A stretch of 64,000 nt of DNA from a bacterium (GCA_014896235.1 JADBKU010000023.1:1-64000); one strand, 5' to 3'. Numbered from the stretch's first letter, positions 25,108 to 35,177 are shown. The notes: generated by a model from the sequence alone, not told the origin. Numbers and translations are program-made.

Positions 25108-28100
25108 TTACCATGTATCGATGTTGGGGCGTTTTTTGCCCTCGCGCGGAAGCGGCGCAGGCGCCGACTTGAGCATCGCCGTGATCCATTTGCGCGAGTC
25201 GGCCGGATCGATCACGTCGTCGATCTCGAACGCGGATGAAATATTGACAGCTTTGCCGTGCTGATACATCCGCGCGACCATTTCGTCGAATAACTTTTTG
25301 CGCTTTTCCGGATCGGTTTCCGCCGCGAGTTCGTTGCGATATCCGAGCTTCACCGCGCCTTCGAGGCCCATCCCGCCGAATTCTCCGGTCGGCCATGCGA
25401 CCGTGAACGCCGGCGCCTTGAAGCTGCCCGCGGCCATCGCCTGCGCGCCGAGTCCGTAGCCCTTGCGCAGGATAATCGTGCAGTTCGGCACGGTCAGGTT
25501 GGCGCCGGTGACGAACATCCGCGCCGCGTGGCGCACCAGCGCGGTCTTTTCGACTTCGGGACCGACCATGATGCCGGGCGTGTCGCACAAGAAGATCAGC
25601 GGGATGTCATGCGCGTCGCAAAGCTGCATGAAGCGCGAGGCCTTGTCCGCTGCGGCCGAATCGATCGCGCCCGCCAGATGGGCGGGGTTGTTGGCGACGA
25701 TGCCGACCGGACGGCCCTCGATGCGCGCCAGCGCCGTGATCATCCCGAGGCCGAAGCTGCGCCGAATTTCGAGCACCGAACCGGTGTCGGCGAGGGTTTC
25801 GATCACCGAGCGAACTTCATAGATGCGCAGCCGGTTTTCCGGGATCAGGCCACGCAGCAGGCGCTGATCGGCCGCTTCCCAGCGTTCGAGCGGGCCTTGG
25901 AAATACGACAGGTAGCGGCGCGCGACGGCGACCGCCTCGGCTTCGTCGGCGACGGCGATATCAACCACGCCGTTGGGAACCTGCACCTCCATCGGGCCGA
26001 TTTCTTCGGGCCTGAAGATGCCGAGACCGCCGCCCTCGATCATCGCCGGTCCGCCCATCCCGATATTCGAGCCGCGGGTGGCGATCACCACGTCGCAGCA
26101 TCCGAGCAGCGCGGCATTGCCCGCAAAGCATCGGCCCGACGTGATTCCGACCAGCGGCACCAGGCCGCTCAGGCGTCCGAACAGATGGAACGCGGGGCAA
26201 TCGAGGCCGGTGGGGCTGACGCCGTCGGTGTCGCCGGGCCGGCCGCCGCCGCCTTCGGTGAAGATGACGATCGGCAGGCGCATCTTCGCCGCCAGCTCGA
26301 ACATTCGGTCTTTCTTGCGATGGTTCTGCGTGCCCTGCGTGCCGGCCAGCACGGTGTAGTCGTATGACATCACGATGCATTGCGCGGCGCGGCCGTCGAA
26401 AAGGTCGCCGTTGACGCGGCCGATGCCGACGACCATGCCGTCGGCGGGAGTGCGCCGGATCAAATCGTCGATCGAACGGCGGCGGCGCTGCGCGGCGATC
26501 ACGAGCGGGCCGTATTCGACGAAGCTGCCTGGATCGCAAAGATCGTTGATATTTTCGCGCGCGGTGCGCTGGCCAGTCTTGCGGCGGCGCGCGACCGCGT
26601 CGGGCCGGTTGGCGTCGAGGCCGATTTCGTGGCGCTCGTAGACTTCCGCAAGGTCGGGCCGAATATAATCCAAATCGATGACCTCTTGTTCGGCCGTTTC
26701 AAGCGCGCCGACTTCCGACGGCTCGATGAAAGCGAGCGCGGCGCCTTCGAAGACGGCGTCGCCGGCGGCGACGGCCAGGCGGCGTACGACGCCGCTCACC
26801 GGAGCCTTGATCACGTGCTCCATCTTCATCGCTTCCATCACGAGCAACTGGCCGCCGCGATGGATCGCGTCGCCCTCGGCGGCGTCGATCGAAACGATCG
26901 TGCCCTGAATCGGCGCGGCGACGGCGATCGTGCCTTCCGGCGCTTCAGGATCGTGGCCGTTGGCGAAAGCCGGCGGGGCCGATTCAGCGGCGTCGATGGC
27001 GGGCGTGGGATCGCCGGACTTGCCGTGCTGGAGCACGGCGAGCGGGTCGCTGGAATCGATTTTTGCTCCGGCGCGCATCGGCGTGCGCGACTGCGCTGGG
27101 CCCGGCGCGGCGGGGGATTCAAAATAAAGCGGGCGATGGGCCGCGCCGGCGGCCGCGACAAGTTCGGCGATGTGGTCCTCGATAAAGCGCGTGTAGAGAT
27201 GGTTCACGGCGAATTCCGGATGTTCGACCAGCGCGCGCAAAAAGCCCAGATTGGTGGCCACGCCTTCGATGCGGAACTCGGCGAGCGCGCGGCGCGCCTT
27301 GCGCACGGCGTCGGCGAATTGCGCCGACGGCGAATGGGCGATCAGCTTGGCGAGCAGCGAATCGAAGCGCGGACTGGTCGAATAGCCGGCGTAGGCGAAC
27401 GAATCGACGCGCAATCCAGGGCCGGATGGCGGCTCGAACGCGGCGATCGTTCCGCCGGCGGGTTTCGCCGATCCGTCCGGCTGCATCGATTCCATGTTGA
27501 TGCGGAGTTGGATCGCGAAGCCGCGCGGTTTGGCGATGTCGGCCTGAAGCAAACCCAGATCGGCGAGCGTGCGGCCGCCTGCAAGTTCAAGCTGCGTCTT
27601 GACCAGATCGACGCCGGTGACCTCTTCGGTCACGGTATGTTCGACCTGCAGGCGCGGATTCGCCTCAATAAAGTAGAAGGCGGCGTCGGCGCGGCCGTCG
27701 TCGGCGTCGATGAGAAACTCGAAGGTGCCAAGGTTATCGTAGCGGACTTCTTCGGCCAGCCGGATGGCCGCAGCGACGAGACGATCGCGCAGGCCGGGAT
27801 GCAGGCCGGGGCTGGGCGCGATTTCGACGATCTTCTGATTGCGCCGCTGGATCGTGCATTCGCGCTCCCATAGATGGCTGACGCTGCCGCTGCCGTCGCC
27901 GAGCACCTGCACTTCGATATGGCGGGCGCGCGGGATTAGGCGCTCGACGTAAACTTCGGGATTGCCGAAAGCGGCGCGCGCCTCGGACTGGCATCGTGCG
28001 TACGCCTCTTCGAGCTCGTCCGGCCGGTACACCGCGCGCATCCCGCGGCCGCCGCCGCCCGCGACCGCCTTGATCATAATCGCGGCGCCGGCGCCGAGCG

Positions 28101-28554
28101 ATGCGAGAAACTCGCGCGCGCCGACTAGGCTGGCGGGGCCGCCCGTGCCGGGCAATACGGGAACGCCGGCGCGTTCGGCGAGCGCGCGGGCGCGCACTTT
28201 GTCGCCGAAGAGATCCAGAACTTCGGGCCGCGGGCCGACAAACACGATTCCGGTTTCGGCGGCGCGGCGGGCGAAGTTGGCGTTCTCGCTGAGAAAGCCG
28301 TAGCCGGGATGGATCGCGTCGGCGCCGGTTTCCTTCGCGATCGCGATCATCTGTTCGATGTCGAGATAGGGAGCGACGCCGGCGCCGCGCAGCGGCCGCG
28401 CTTCGTCGGCTTTGCGGACGTGCAAGGAACGGGCGTCATCTTCGGAAAAGACGGCGATCGTGTGAATTTCCATTTCGGCCGCGGCGCGAATCACACGGAT
28501 TGCGATTTCGCCGCGGTTGGCGATCAACAGGCGCCTCGGAATCATATTGGACAC
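25108..28554 (-). CDS. Single-chain acyl-CoA carboxylase (BC-BCCP-CT fusion)
   Basis: 1148 residues. Biotin carboxylase occupies about 1-460 (IANRGEIAIRVIRAA, GGGGRGMRAV). The biotinyl domain contains EAMKMEH with K577 as the biotin site. A complete carboxyltransferase with both halves occupies about 640-1148 (ending in AVNISSAFEIDDVIDP). All activities for carboxylating an acyl-CoA lie in one chain, as in the long-chain acyl-CoA carboxylases described from mycobacteria. Substrate (acetyl-, propionyl- or longer acyl-CoA) is undetermined. It is monocistronic here. Confidence 0.94.
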   Translation of the reverse strand: MSNMIPRRLLIANRGEIAIRVIRAAAEMEIHTIAVFSEDDARSLHVRKADEARPLRGAGVAPYLDIEQMIAIAKETGADAIHPGYGFLSENANFARRAAETGIVFVGPRPEVLDLFGDKVRARALAERAGVPVLPGTGGPASLVGAREFLASLGAGAAIMIKAVAGGGGRGMRAVYRPDELEEAYARCQSEARAAFGNPEVYVERLIPRARHIEVQVLGDGSGSVSHLWERECTIQRRNQKIVEIAPSPGLHPGLRDRLVAAAIRLAEEVRYDNLGTFEFLIDADDGRADAAFYFIEANPRLQVEHTVTEEVTGVDLVKTQLELAGGRTLADLGLLQADIAKPRGFAIQLRINMESMQPDGSAKPAGGTIAAFEPPSGPGLRVDSFAYAGYSTSPRFDSLLAKLIAHSPSAQFADAVRKARRALAEFRIEGVATNLGFLRALVEHPEFAVNHLYTRFIEDHIAELVAAAGAAHRPLYFESPAAPGPAQSRTPMRAGAKIDSSDPLAVLQHGKSGDPTPAIDAAESAPPAFANGHDPEAPEGTIAVAAPIQGTIVSIDAAEGDAIHRGGQLLVMEAMKMEHVIKAPVSGVVRRLAVAAGDAVFEGAALAFIEPSEVGALETAEQEVIDLDYIRPDLAEVYERHEIGLDANRPDAVARRRKTGQRTARENINDLCDPGSFVEYGPLVIAAQRRRRSIDDLIRRTPADGMVVGIGRVNGDLFDGRAAQCIVMSYDYTVLAGTQGTQNHRKKDRMFELAAKMRLPIVIFTEGGGGRPGDTDGVSPTGLDCPAFHLFGRLSGLVPLVGITSGRCFAGNAALLGCCDVVIATRGSNIGMGGPAMIEGGGLGIFRPEEIGPMEVQVPNGVVDIAVADEAEAVAVARRYLSYFQGPLERWEAADQRLLRGLIPENRLRIYEVRSVIETLADTGSVLEIRRSFGLGMITALARIEGRPVGIVANNPAHLAGAIDSAAADKASRFMQLCDAHDIPLIFLCDTPGIMVGPEVEKTALVRHAARMFVTGANLTVPNCTIILRKGYGLGAQAMAAGSFKAPAFTVAWPTGEFGGMGLEGAVKLGYRNELAAETDPEKRKKLFDEMVARMYQHGKAVNISSAFEIDDVIDPADSRKWITAMLKSAPAPLPREGKKRPNIDTW

Positions 28555-28705
28555 GCTCCCTCAATCCCGCGAAGCCGCAGGGAAACAACGGATCATTCAC
28601 GCGATTCGGCGAGCAAAGCAAGCCGCGCGAACAATCAGGATCCGCGTGCGGCCGCCGGCGGGCGGGATGCGGCCAGCGGCCTATCGCAGGCGCGGCGGCG
28701 CAGGG

Positions 28706-30373
28706 TCAATAGTTGGCGTTGCCCGGCGATATGAAATTTGGCGGGATGTGCCGGCCGATAACCGGCCCGTAAATGATGACGCACAGGACGATCGCGGCGA
28801 CAATCCAATAGCGGAACCGATCGAGATTGACGGCGAAACCCGCCGCCGCGGGCGGTTCGATCGTGTCGGTGAAAGGGATGTCCGGGATTTCAGTGCGGCG
28901 GCTGAAGAACGTCGTCATGAAAATTTCGAAGAAGAACATCGCCGCGCCGATAAACATCATCGAACCGCCCACGCCGGTCATGATGCCCGCTTCGAACCAT
29001 CCGGGAGGTTTTGGATAGTCGATGAGGGAAATCGCGGTGCGCCGCGGCATCCCGGCAAGCCCGCCCGAAATCAGTCCGCGGGCGAAGATCAGGACGCCGA
29101 TGAAGTAAATCCAGGATTGCGCGAGCGCGAACTTACGATTCCACAAATCCTTTTGCTCAAAGTACGGAACCATCCAATAGGCGATGCCCATATAAGAGAG
29201 GGCGACGGCTGTGCCGACCGTTAGATGGAAATGACCGGGGACGAACGTGGTGTTGTGAATTTCCAAATTGATCGTGTAGCTCGCATTCATCAGCCCGGTG
29301 ATGCCGCCGAGCATGAAGCCGAGCATCGCGAGCAATTGCGCGGCGACCGAGGGATCCGACCACGGCAAGTGGAAGAACCATGCGATCACGCCCGTGCCGC
29401 CATTGCGGCGGCTGCCGATTTCGAGTGCATACATGACCGAAAAGGCGGTCAGCAGGCTGGGCAAAAACACGATGAAAGTGAGAAAGGCGATCGCGAACTT
29501 GAGTTTCGGAGAAATTCCAGGATCGACAAACTGATGATGCAGGCCAATCGGGATGATCACCAGGAACATCAGGAATACGATTCGCACGGCGGTGTCGCTG
29601 AACAGCGAACCGCCGACCTGGCGCGGGATCATCGCGTACCATGAGATATAGACCGGCAGCAGCCAGAAATAGACGATCGGATGGCCGGTGAACCAGAACA
29701 GGGTGCGGTCGAGCATCGGATCGGTGGCGGGAAGAATTCCGAGCGACCACGGCAGCAGGAAACCGACGACCTCGACAGCGACGCCGAGCGAAGCGATATC
29801 CCAAAAGATATAGGTGCAGGCCGAGATGAAGGCGAGTAGCGGGATGCGCTGGCCGGGATGTTCGCGGCGCCATGCCGCCACCGCAAGAAAGATATTAAGC
29901 GAAGTGATCCAAGTGCTGACGACGATGAAGGCGAGGCCAAGATAAAAGGTCCAGTGCGCTTGAAGCGGGGCGTAGAAAGTGTACAGGACGCTCGCATGGC
30001 CCGATAAAATCGCGCCAGCGGCGAGCAGCGAGCCAATCAGAAGCGAAACAAAAGCCGCGACCAGCAATCCGGTGTTGAGCGGGCGATTGAGGCCGCGCGC
30101 CGTCGTCAATGATACGAAACCGTTCGCGAAAGCGAAGGTAAGAATAATTACGTTGAAAACTCCGTGAACGGTCAGTCCCTCATAATACGTCCTCAGGCCA
30201 GGGTAATATCTGAAAATATCGATGCCCGCGTAATTCAGCGCTTGCGCAAGTCCGTTGATCACGCCCACGCCGAGCGCCGAAAATCCCAAATATACCGTCA
30301 GGCTGATTATGCGGCGCTGAAGATTTGGCAGCGCGAAAGGCGCGTCCGGCCGATCCACGACGGGGGTTCTCAT
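28706..30373 (-). CDS. ba3-type (B-family) cytochrome c oxidase subunit I
   Basis: 555 residues and about 13 membrane helices. The active site has H231-PIV-Y235 in FTGHPIVYFWLLP (CuB His and cross-linked Tyr) and H279-H280; the heme ligands H70 and VPGHFH are present. Oxygen-reducing, proton-pumping terminal oxidase in the cytoplasmic membrane. The order 2A-II-I on one transcript and an ATGA overlap with subunit II are typical of ba3 loci. No D-channel is expected in this family. Donor may be the blue-copper protein encoded upstream. Confidence 0.95.
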   Translation of the reverse strand: MRTPVVDRPDAPFALPNLQRRIISLTVYLGFSALGVGVINGLAQALNYAGIDIFRYYPGLRTYYEGLTVHGVFNVIILTFAFANGFVSLTTARGLNRPLNTGLLVAAFVSLLIGSLLAAGAILSGHASVLYTFYAPLQAHWTFYLGLAFIVVSTWITSLNIFLAVAAWRREHPGQRIPLLAFISACTYIFWDIASLGVAVEVVGFLLPWSLGILPATDPMLDRTLFWFTGHPIVYFWLLPVYISWYAMIPRQVGGSLFSDTAVRIVFLMFLVIIPIGLHHQFVDPGISPKLKFAIAFLTFIVFLPSLLTAFSVMYALEIGSRRNGGTGVIAWFFHLPWSDPSVAAQLLAMLGFMLGGITGLMNASYTINLEIHNTTFVPGHFHLTVGTAVALSYMGIAYWMVPYFEQKDLWNRKFALAQSWIYFIGVLIFARGLISGGLAGMPRRTAISLIDYPKPPGWFEAGIMTGVGGSMMFIGAAMFFFEIFMTTFFSRRTEIPDIPFTDTIEPPAAAGFAVNLDRFRYWIVAAIVLCVIIYGPVIGRHIPPNFISPGNANY

Positions 30374-30852
30374 TTCACCACGACCTCCGCCGACATCGTT
30401 TGATGGTCAAGTCCGCAATATTCGTGGCAAATGATGCGGTAGTCGCCGGCGCGCTCGAATCGATAGGTTTCGACGGAAATGTAGCCGGGTATGATCATCA
30501 TGTTCACCCGCGTTCCGGGAATGAAAAATCCGTGCGTCACATCGGCCGACGTGACGCGGAACGTGACCCGCGATCCGGCCGGCACATGGATGCGCCGCGG
30601 AAAGAAAAACCATTGCTGCGCGATCATGACGACTTCGTATTCGCCGGGCCCGATCATACGGAGTCCGGGATGGTTGAAAGGCGCAGTGGCCAAGACCGCC
30701 GCGCCGAGATTTTGCCCAGGCGCGGGAATGATGCGGCCGGAGGGGCCGGGCAGGCGAATATGCATGCCGACCGTGACATAGGCGAGCACGCACAAAAACA
30801 GGCCAAGCATCGCGGCGGAAAACCAGAAGAAGGCGCGTTCGTAACGATCCAT
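30370..30852 (-). CDS. ba3-type cytochrome c oxidase subunit II
   Basis: 160 residues from ATG 30852, preceded by GGGAG (the TTG at 30867 is rejected). One N-terminal helix (7-30) anchors a periplasmic cupredoxin domain that binds the dinuclear CuA centre: H107, C142, C146, H150 and M153 (CHEYCGLDHQTM). It accepts electrons from a c-type cytochrome or copper protein and passes them to subunit I. Overlaps subunit I by four bases and the 2A gene stop lies five bases upstream. Confidence 0.95.
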   Translation of the reverse strand: MDRYERAFFWFSAAMLGLFLCVLAYVTVGMHIRLPGPSGRIIPAPGQNLGAAVLATAPFNHPGLRMIGPGEYEVVMIAQQWFFFPRRIHVPAGSRVTFRVTSADVTHGFFIPGTRVNMMIIPGYISVETYRFERAGDYRIICHEYCGLDHQTMSAEVVVK

Positions 30853-30856
30853 CGCG

Positions 30857-30988
30857 TCATCTCCCAATCAATCCCCACAACATCGCGCCCCACATCCCGG
30901 CGATGATCGCGAGATAGATTGTCAGAATGAAAAGAGTACCCGTCGGCGGCGGTACCGATTCTTCGGTTTCAGATTTTTCCGGAGGCAC
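30857..30988 (-). CDS. Cytochrome c oxidase subunit 2A (43 residues)
   Basis: A short frame from GTG 30988 to the TGA at 30857-30859, just before subunit II. The product starts MPPEKSETEESVPPP and continues with one helix, GTLFILTIYLAIIAGMWG, ending LWGLIGR. This matches the small subunit 2A of ba3 oxidases in size, position and single-helix topology, including the mid-helix W. AAAGG precedes the GTG by about nine bases. The gene is easy to miss because of its length and its GTG start. Confidence 0.85.
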   Translation of the reverse strand: MPPEKSETEESVPPPTGTLFILTIYLAIIAGMWGAMLWGLIGR

Positions 30989-31104
30989 GGCGTAGCGCCT
31001 TTCCCGCCTCTAATCGCTACGACGACAAGGCGGCATATTCGCTTCTATCGCCGGAATGGCGACGAAAATGCAATTACCGCGGCGGCCGGCGCAAATGCAA
31101 TAAA

Positions 31105-31332
31105 TTAAACTTTTAGTGATGTGGCGCGGCGAATATAGCGGCCCAGGATAACCGCCGAACCGAGAAACACGACGGCTAACAGCGTGGCGGCGATCATCGC
31201 TTTAACGGGAAAATAGCCGGCCAGCACCTTATCGAGAGTCCACCAGTCGAACAGCACGATCGGCGCGCCGATCGCGAGAAACAGAGCCATCGCAAGGACG
31301 AGGCTACGGAGGGGAAGAGCCGCTGAATTCAT
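31105..31332 (-). CDS. Small two-helix membrane protein near the oxidase genes
   Basis: About 75 residues with helices at 10-30 and 44-66 and a basic end (GRYIRRATSLKV). ATG 31332 is given; TTG 31338 is equally possible because GGAGG is six bases before it. No family recognised. Placed between the copper protein and the oxidase subunits on the same strand, so it may belong to the respiratory unit. Confidence 0.65.
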   Translation of the reverse strand: MNSAALPLRSLVLAMALFLAIGAPIVLFDWWTLDKVLAGYFPVKAMIAATLLAVVFLGSAVILGRYIRRATSLKV

Positions 31333-31386
31333 AGCCAAGAGGCGCCTCCACGGTTTTGAATTTGAGCGCGGATGGAGAATCGAGAC

Positions 31387-31407
31387 GGGCCGCTTTCCGC
31401 GCGGCCC
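31387..31407 (-). terminator. Possible terminator hairpin after the copper-protein gene
   Basis: GGGCCGC and GCGGCCC form a perfect 7-base stem with a 7-base loop, 8 bases after the stop codon of the minus-strand cupredoxin. The following bases are only moderately T-rich. Confidence 0.35.
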
Positions 31408-31414
31408 GCTTAGA

Positions 31415-31810
31415 TTACTTCGTCACCGTGATATGGCCGACCATGTGGTCTTTCTCGTGCGGGATGCAGACATAAGTGTAGTCGCCCGGCACGGTGAAGG
31501 TGTACTTGAACGTGGCTCCGGGCGCCATGAATCCCGAATCGAAAGACTTCGCTCCCGGCGGCAGCTTCACGTCGGCGGGATTTTGCGCCGAATCCGCGTC
31601 GGTGGTGACGTCGTGCAGCGTCTTCGCCGTGTTTTGCCATTCGACGGTCGTACCCACGGGAATTTTGAGGTTGTCGGGATGGTACTGCGGCGGCTTGTCG
31701 GTCATCGTGACCACCACGGTTTTGCCCGCGGCGCGCGCAGGAGGCGAACAAAGCACGAGCGAGAAGGCGGCGGTCGTTGCGGCCAGCGTGAGAATGAAAC
31801 GTTTGTTCAT
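31415..31810 (-). CDS. Exported plastocyanin-like blue-copper protein
   Basis: 131 residues. Signal peptide MNKRFILTLAATTAAFSLVL with cleavage near ARA-AG. Type 1 copper ligands H66 (TLHDV), C115, H118 and M123 (CIPHEKDHM) are complete. A periplasmic one-electron carrier. Located upstream of the oxidase genes on the same strand, it is a plausible donor to the CuA site of subunit II, in place of cytochrome c. That pairing is inference. Confidence 0.93.
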   Translation of the reverse strand: MNKRFILTLAATTAAFSLVLCSPPARAAGKTVVVTMTDKPPQYHPDNLKIPVGTTVEWQNTAKTLHDVTTDADSAQNPADVKLPPGAKSFDSGFMAPGATFKYTFTVPGDYTYVCIPHEKDHMVGHITVTK

Positions 31811-32138
31811 GGTCTTTCAGGCGCCTTTCGAAAAGAAGTAAGACTAATTTCCAACCAGACGATACATAAGCATAGACCTGGCAGGGCCGCTTTTCCAGCA
31901 GTCTTTCAGGGCTGACATGGAGCGGGTTTCGAGAGTGTGCGTACTGAATTCTCGTGATTGCGCGTAGCGAAGCAAAGGCCGATCTTCAGGAGAGAACGGC
32001 GGGCCGGCCGCGCGCGGAGGCGGCGCGAAATCGGCGATGCGCGCGCGGCTGGGGAGCGCTTGCGGCTCCGATGTCAATTTGAAAGGTTAGGCGGGCCGAA
32101 ATCCGTGGCCGCCGCGATCCGCGCGCCGCCAATGCGAA
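31811..32138. other. 328-base divergent intergenic region
   Basis: Lies between the copper-protein gene (minus) and the MFS gene (plus). I see no gene, tRNA or clear promoter. The half nearest the MFS gene is extremely GC-rich with short dyads. Neither flanking start has a strong ribosome site. Confidence 0.5.
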
Positions 32139-33488
32139 ATGGACGCTGCGAGCTTAAGCGGAGAAATCAAAGAGAGCCGGTTTCGGGCGCCGGCCGCGCC
32201 GTCGCGCCAGTACCTGTGGTCGCTGCTGGCGATGCTCATGTCGGCGACGGTCTTCGAAGGTTACGACATCACGATCTTCCATTTATGCACGCCGGATATC
32301 GCCCGCACGTTCCATCTGGGCAACGCGGCGATTGGCGCGATCGCCACGATCGTGCGGGTCGGCGGCATCATGTCGTTTTTCGTGGTCACGCTCGCCGATC
32401 GCTATGGGCGCAAGCCGGTGATTTCCACGACCGTTTTGGTTTATGCGTTTTTCACACTGCTCACGGCGATTTCGTCCGGGATGGTCACGTTCACGCTGTT
32501 TCAAAGCGGATCGCAGGTATTCCTGGCGGCCGAATTCTGCCTGGCCGTGACGATAATTTCGGAAGAGTTTCCCGACGACGCGCGCGGCCGCGCAATCTCG
32601 ATCCTGCACATGGTCGCTTTTATCGGAGTGGCCGCGGCGGGACTGCTGTATGGCTGGGTTGCGGAAACGCGATGGGGCTGGCGGGGGATGTACCTGATCG
32701 GGATTGCGCCGCTGATGGCGGTCGCGTGGCTGAGAAGGGGGTTGCGGGAAACCACGCGATTTCAAGCGACGCGCAACGGCCCGTCGGCCGCAGCGCGGCC
32801 GGGGATGTTCGCGCCGATGCGCCGCTGTTTCAGTTGCTCGGAGGCGCCGTATCGAACGCGCCTGCTGATCGTGGCGGCGCTCTGCAATTCGATCGGCTTG
32901 GTCGGCGGACCGACGATTTCGTTTTTCAGCCTGTACGCCAAGCGCGATCATCATTGGAGTTCCAGCGCGATCGGGGGCGCGATCGTGCTCGCCTACCTGA
33001 TGGGCACGTTCGGCACGTTGATTTGCGGCAGCCTGCTCGACCGGATCGGCCGGCGCGCCACGACCACGGTTTTTTTCCTGGCGTCGTCGGCGGCGATGTA
33101 CATGTTGTTTCGCGTCGCTAACGACCGTGCGATTCTCGCGGCGATGATGGCGACGATGTTCGCCTATCAGGCCGCGCGCACCGCAATTTCAGCGCTGTCA
33201 TCGGAACTGTTTCCAACCGGAGCGCGCGCCACGGGTTACAGCCTGACGGTGCAGGTTTTCGGACAGCTTGGATGGACGCTCGCGCCACTGGCGGCGGGCC
33301 TGCTCGCGGGGCCGATGGGCGGATTGGGCAAGGCCGCGTCTCTGTTCGCGGCGGGACCGCTGATCGGCGTGGCGCTGGTGCTATTGTTCGTGCCCGAGAC
33401 GCGCGGCAAAACGCTGGAGCAGCTTTCTCCGGAAACCGCCGCGGTCGCCAACCCGGAAATCGACGCCGGCGGACGAAGGCACGCGTAG
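32139..33488 (+). CDS. Major facilitator superfamily transporter
   Basis: 449 residues, 12 predicted helices. The A-loop motif [10 protein letters not shown] between helices 2 and 3, its second-half copy [11 protein letters not shown], and the ending [16 protein letters not shown] resemble the aromatic acid/sugar-porter branches. [16 protein letters not shown] in helix 1 has the D typical of aromatic-acid:H+ symporters. Uptake of a small organic acid is likely, substrate unknown. The start lacks a ribosome site; an internal start is possible. Confidence 0.88.
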   Translation: MDAASLSGEIKESRFRAPAAPSRQYLWSLLAMLMSATVFEGYDITIFHLCTPDIARTFHLGNAAIGAIATIVRVGGIMSFFVVTLADRYGRKPVISTTVLVYAFFTLLTAISSGMVTFTLFQSGSQVFLAAEFCLAVTIISEEFPDDARGRAISILHMVAFIGVAAAGLLYGWVAETRWGWRGMYLIGIAPLMAVAWLRRGLRETTRFQATRNGPSAAARPGMFAPMRRCFSCSEAPYRTRLLIVAALCNSIGLVGGPTISFFSLYAKRDHHWSSSAIGGAIVLAYLMGTFGTLICGSLLDRIGRRATTTVFFLASSAAMYMLFRVANDRAILAAMMATMFAYQAARTAISALSSELFPTGARATGYSLTVQVFGQLGWTLAPLAAGLLAGPMGGLGKAASLFAAGPLIGVALVLLFVPETRGKTLEQLSPETAAVANPEIDAGGRRHA

Positions 33489-33567
33489 CGCGCTTTCCGC
33501 GCGGACTCGCGGGCGCCGCGCCAATTCTGCTATCACTTACGCGACTTCACATAACCGCGAGGCTTTT

Positions 33568-34020
33568 ATGGCTGGCAAATATTTTGAAGAGTTCCGCGTC
33601 GGCGACGTGTTCAAGCATCAGCCGAGCCGCACCGTGACCGAAACCGACAACCTGCTGTTTTCGACGCTCACCATGAATCCGCAGCCGCTTCATCTTGACG
33701 CCGAGTTTTCCAAAAATGCCGAATTTGGCCAGCGGCTGGTCAATTCGATTTTCACGCTCGGCCTGGTGGTGGGATTGTCGGTCGGCGAACTGACGCTGGG
33801 TACGACCGTCGGCAACCTCGGCTTCGACAAAACCGAATTTCCCAAGCCCGTGTTTATCGGCGACACGATTACCGCCGAAACCGAAATTATCGAAGTGCGC
33901 GAATCGAAATCGCGTCCGCAGTGGGGCGTGGTCACGTTCGAGCATCGCGGCGTCAATCAACGCGGCGAAGTCGTGGTCAGAGCGCGCCGCGCCGGCATGA
34001 TGCGGCGCAAGCCGGCCTGA
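33568..34020 (+). CDS. MaoC-like (hot-dog) enoyl-CoA hydratase
   Basis: 150 residues, single hot-dog domain. The hydratase-2 type motif is [21 protein letters not shown], with Asp and His as the catalytic pair, and [15 protein letters not shown] follows. Closest in style to mesaconyl-/methylmalyl-CoA hydratases. The adjacent convergent CitE-like lyase and, beyond it, a CoA transferase could form a C4-C5 dicarboxyl-CoA pathway (hydratase, lyase, transferase). This linkage is inferred from neighbourhood. Confidence 0.88.
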   Translation: MAGKYFEEFRVGDVFKHQPSRTVTETDNLLFSTLTMNPQPLHLDAEFSKNAEFGQRLVNSIFTLGLVVGLSVGELTLGTTVGNLGFDKTEFPKPVFIGDTITAETEIIEVRESKSRPQWGVVTFEHRGVNQRGEVVVRARRAGMMRRKPA

Positions 34021-34090
34021 TCGGGGACGCCCTGGCGGCCGATCCGCGAGCGCGCGGATCGGCCCGGTTCGAGCGCGCGAGCGCCGCCGC

Positions 34091-34987
34091 TCAGGCGACG
34101 CCAAGCTCCCGCGCCCAATTCAGCAAGTCGCGCGCGACCTTGACGTGCGCCGTATCGACCATCATTCCGTTTACGACCACGACCGAACTGCCTTCGGCCT
34201 CGCATTTTTCGACCGCCGCGATCAGCTCCTTCCAGTGCGCGATTTCTTCTTTCGACGGCGTGAAAACCTCATTCACGATCGCCACGTGCGAGGGATGGAT
34301 CAGAAGCATCCCGGAATAGCCGAAGGCGCGGGTGCGAATCGCTTCGGCTCGCAGCCCGTCGAGGTCTTGAATGTCCCACCATCCGCGGCCGCCCATCGGA
34401 TACGGAATGTTGGCCGCGCGCGCGTCGAGGAGGACCTTCGAGATATAGAAAAACGCCTCGTGCCCCTCGGGCGTCCATTGAAAGCCGATCGCCCGCGCGA
34501 TATCGCCGTCCTTGCCCGTCAGGCCGCCCAGATGGGCGACGCGCGGAGAGGCGATCGCGACTTCGTACGCCTGGCGCATCCCCTGCGCGGTTTCGAGCAC
34601 CGGATCGATTAAAACGGTCCCGACCTCGAATCCGCGCTGGCGTTCAAGAAACTCGATGATTGTGTCGCAGCGTTTGACGTCTTCGGGTCCCGTCACCTTC
34701 GGCAGCATCACGCAATAAAGCTCGGGACAGACGACCGCGTCGAGATCGGCCCACGTCAGGCCGGTTTCGAAATCGTTGACGCGCACGAAGACGTTTTGTC
34801 CGGCGCGTCCCAGCTCCTCGACCATCTTGCGCACAGTGGCGCGCGCGCGCGGCTTGTCGGGCAGGGCGACGGCGTCTTCGAGATCCAGAATCAGGGCGTC
34901 AGCGCCGAAGCGCGGCGCTTTTTGGATCCGGTCCTCGCGGTTTCCCGGGACGAAAAGTGCTGAACGAATCGGTTTGGCGCGGCGCAC
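34091..34987 (-). CDS. HpcH/HpaI (CitE-like) CoA-ester lyase
   Basis: 298 residues. TIM barrel with RSALFVPGNREDRIQKA at the N-terminus, ALILDLEDAV (metal-binding acidic residues) and MLPKVTGPEDVKRCD, LIDPVLETAQG and LGGLTGKDGD. Such enzymes cleave malyl-, methylmalyl- or citramalyl-CoA to glyoxylate or pyruvate plus an acyl-CoA. The C-terminal GYSGMLLIHPSHVAIVN is typical. Convergent with the MaoC hydratase gene. Confidence 0.9.
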   Translation of the reverse strand: MRRAKPIRSALFVPGNREDRIQKAPRFGADALILDLEDAVALPDKPRARATVRKMVEELGRAGQNVFVRVNDFETGLTWADLDAVVCPELYCVMLPKVTGPEDVKRCDTIIEFLERQRGFEVGTVLIDPVLETAQGMRQAYEVAIASPRVAHLGGLTGKDGDIARAIGFQWTPEGHEAFFYISKVLLDARAANIPYPMGGRGWWDIQDLDGLRAEAIRTRAFGYSGMLLIHPSHVAIVNEVFTPSKEEIAHWKELIAAVEKCEAEGSSVVVVNGMMVDTAHVKVARDLLNWARELGVA

Positions 34988-35177
34988 GTGAGGCCTCCTG
35001 AGCGAATTCCTGAGCCGGGTTAATGAATAGCACTACCAGGCGGCGTTCGGAAAAGCGGAGATGTGCGCCGCGTCCGCATCGATTAACCGAATCGCGCGGA
35101 TTTGTGTTAACCGTCGAGGCGGGCGCGCTCGCCTGATTGGGGGCGCATCGATCTCAACGTCGAAGGGGAGTTTCGGG

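Noticed and set aside
26380-27873. 497-codon plus-strand frame
   Set aside because: Antisense shadow of the acyl-CoA carboxylase gene.
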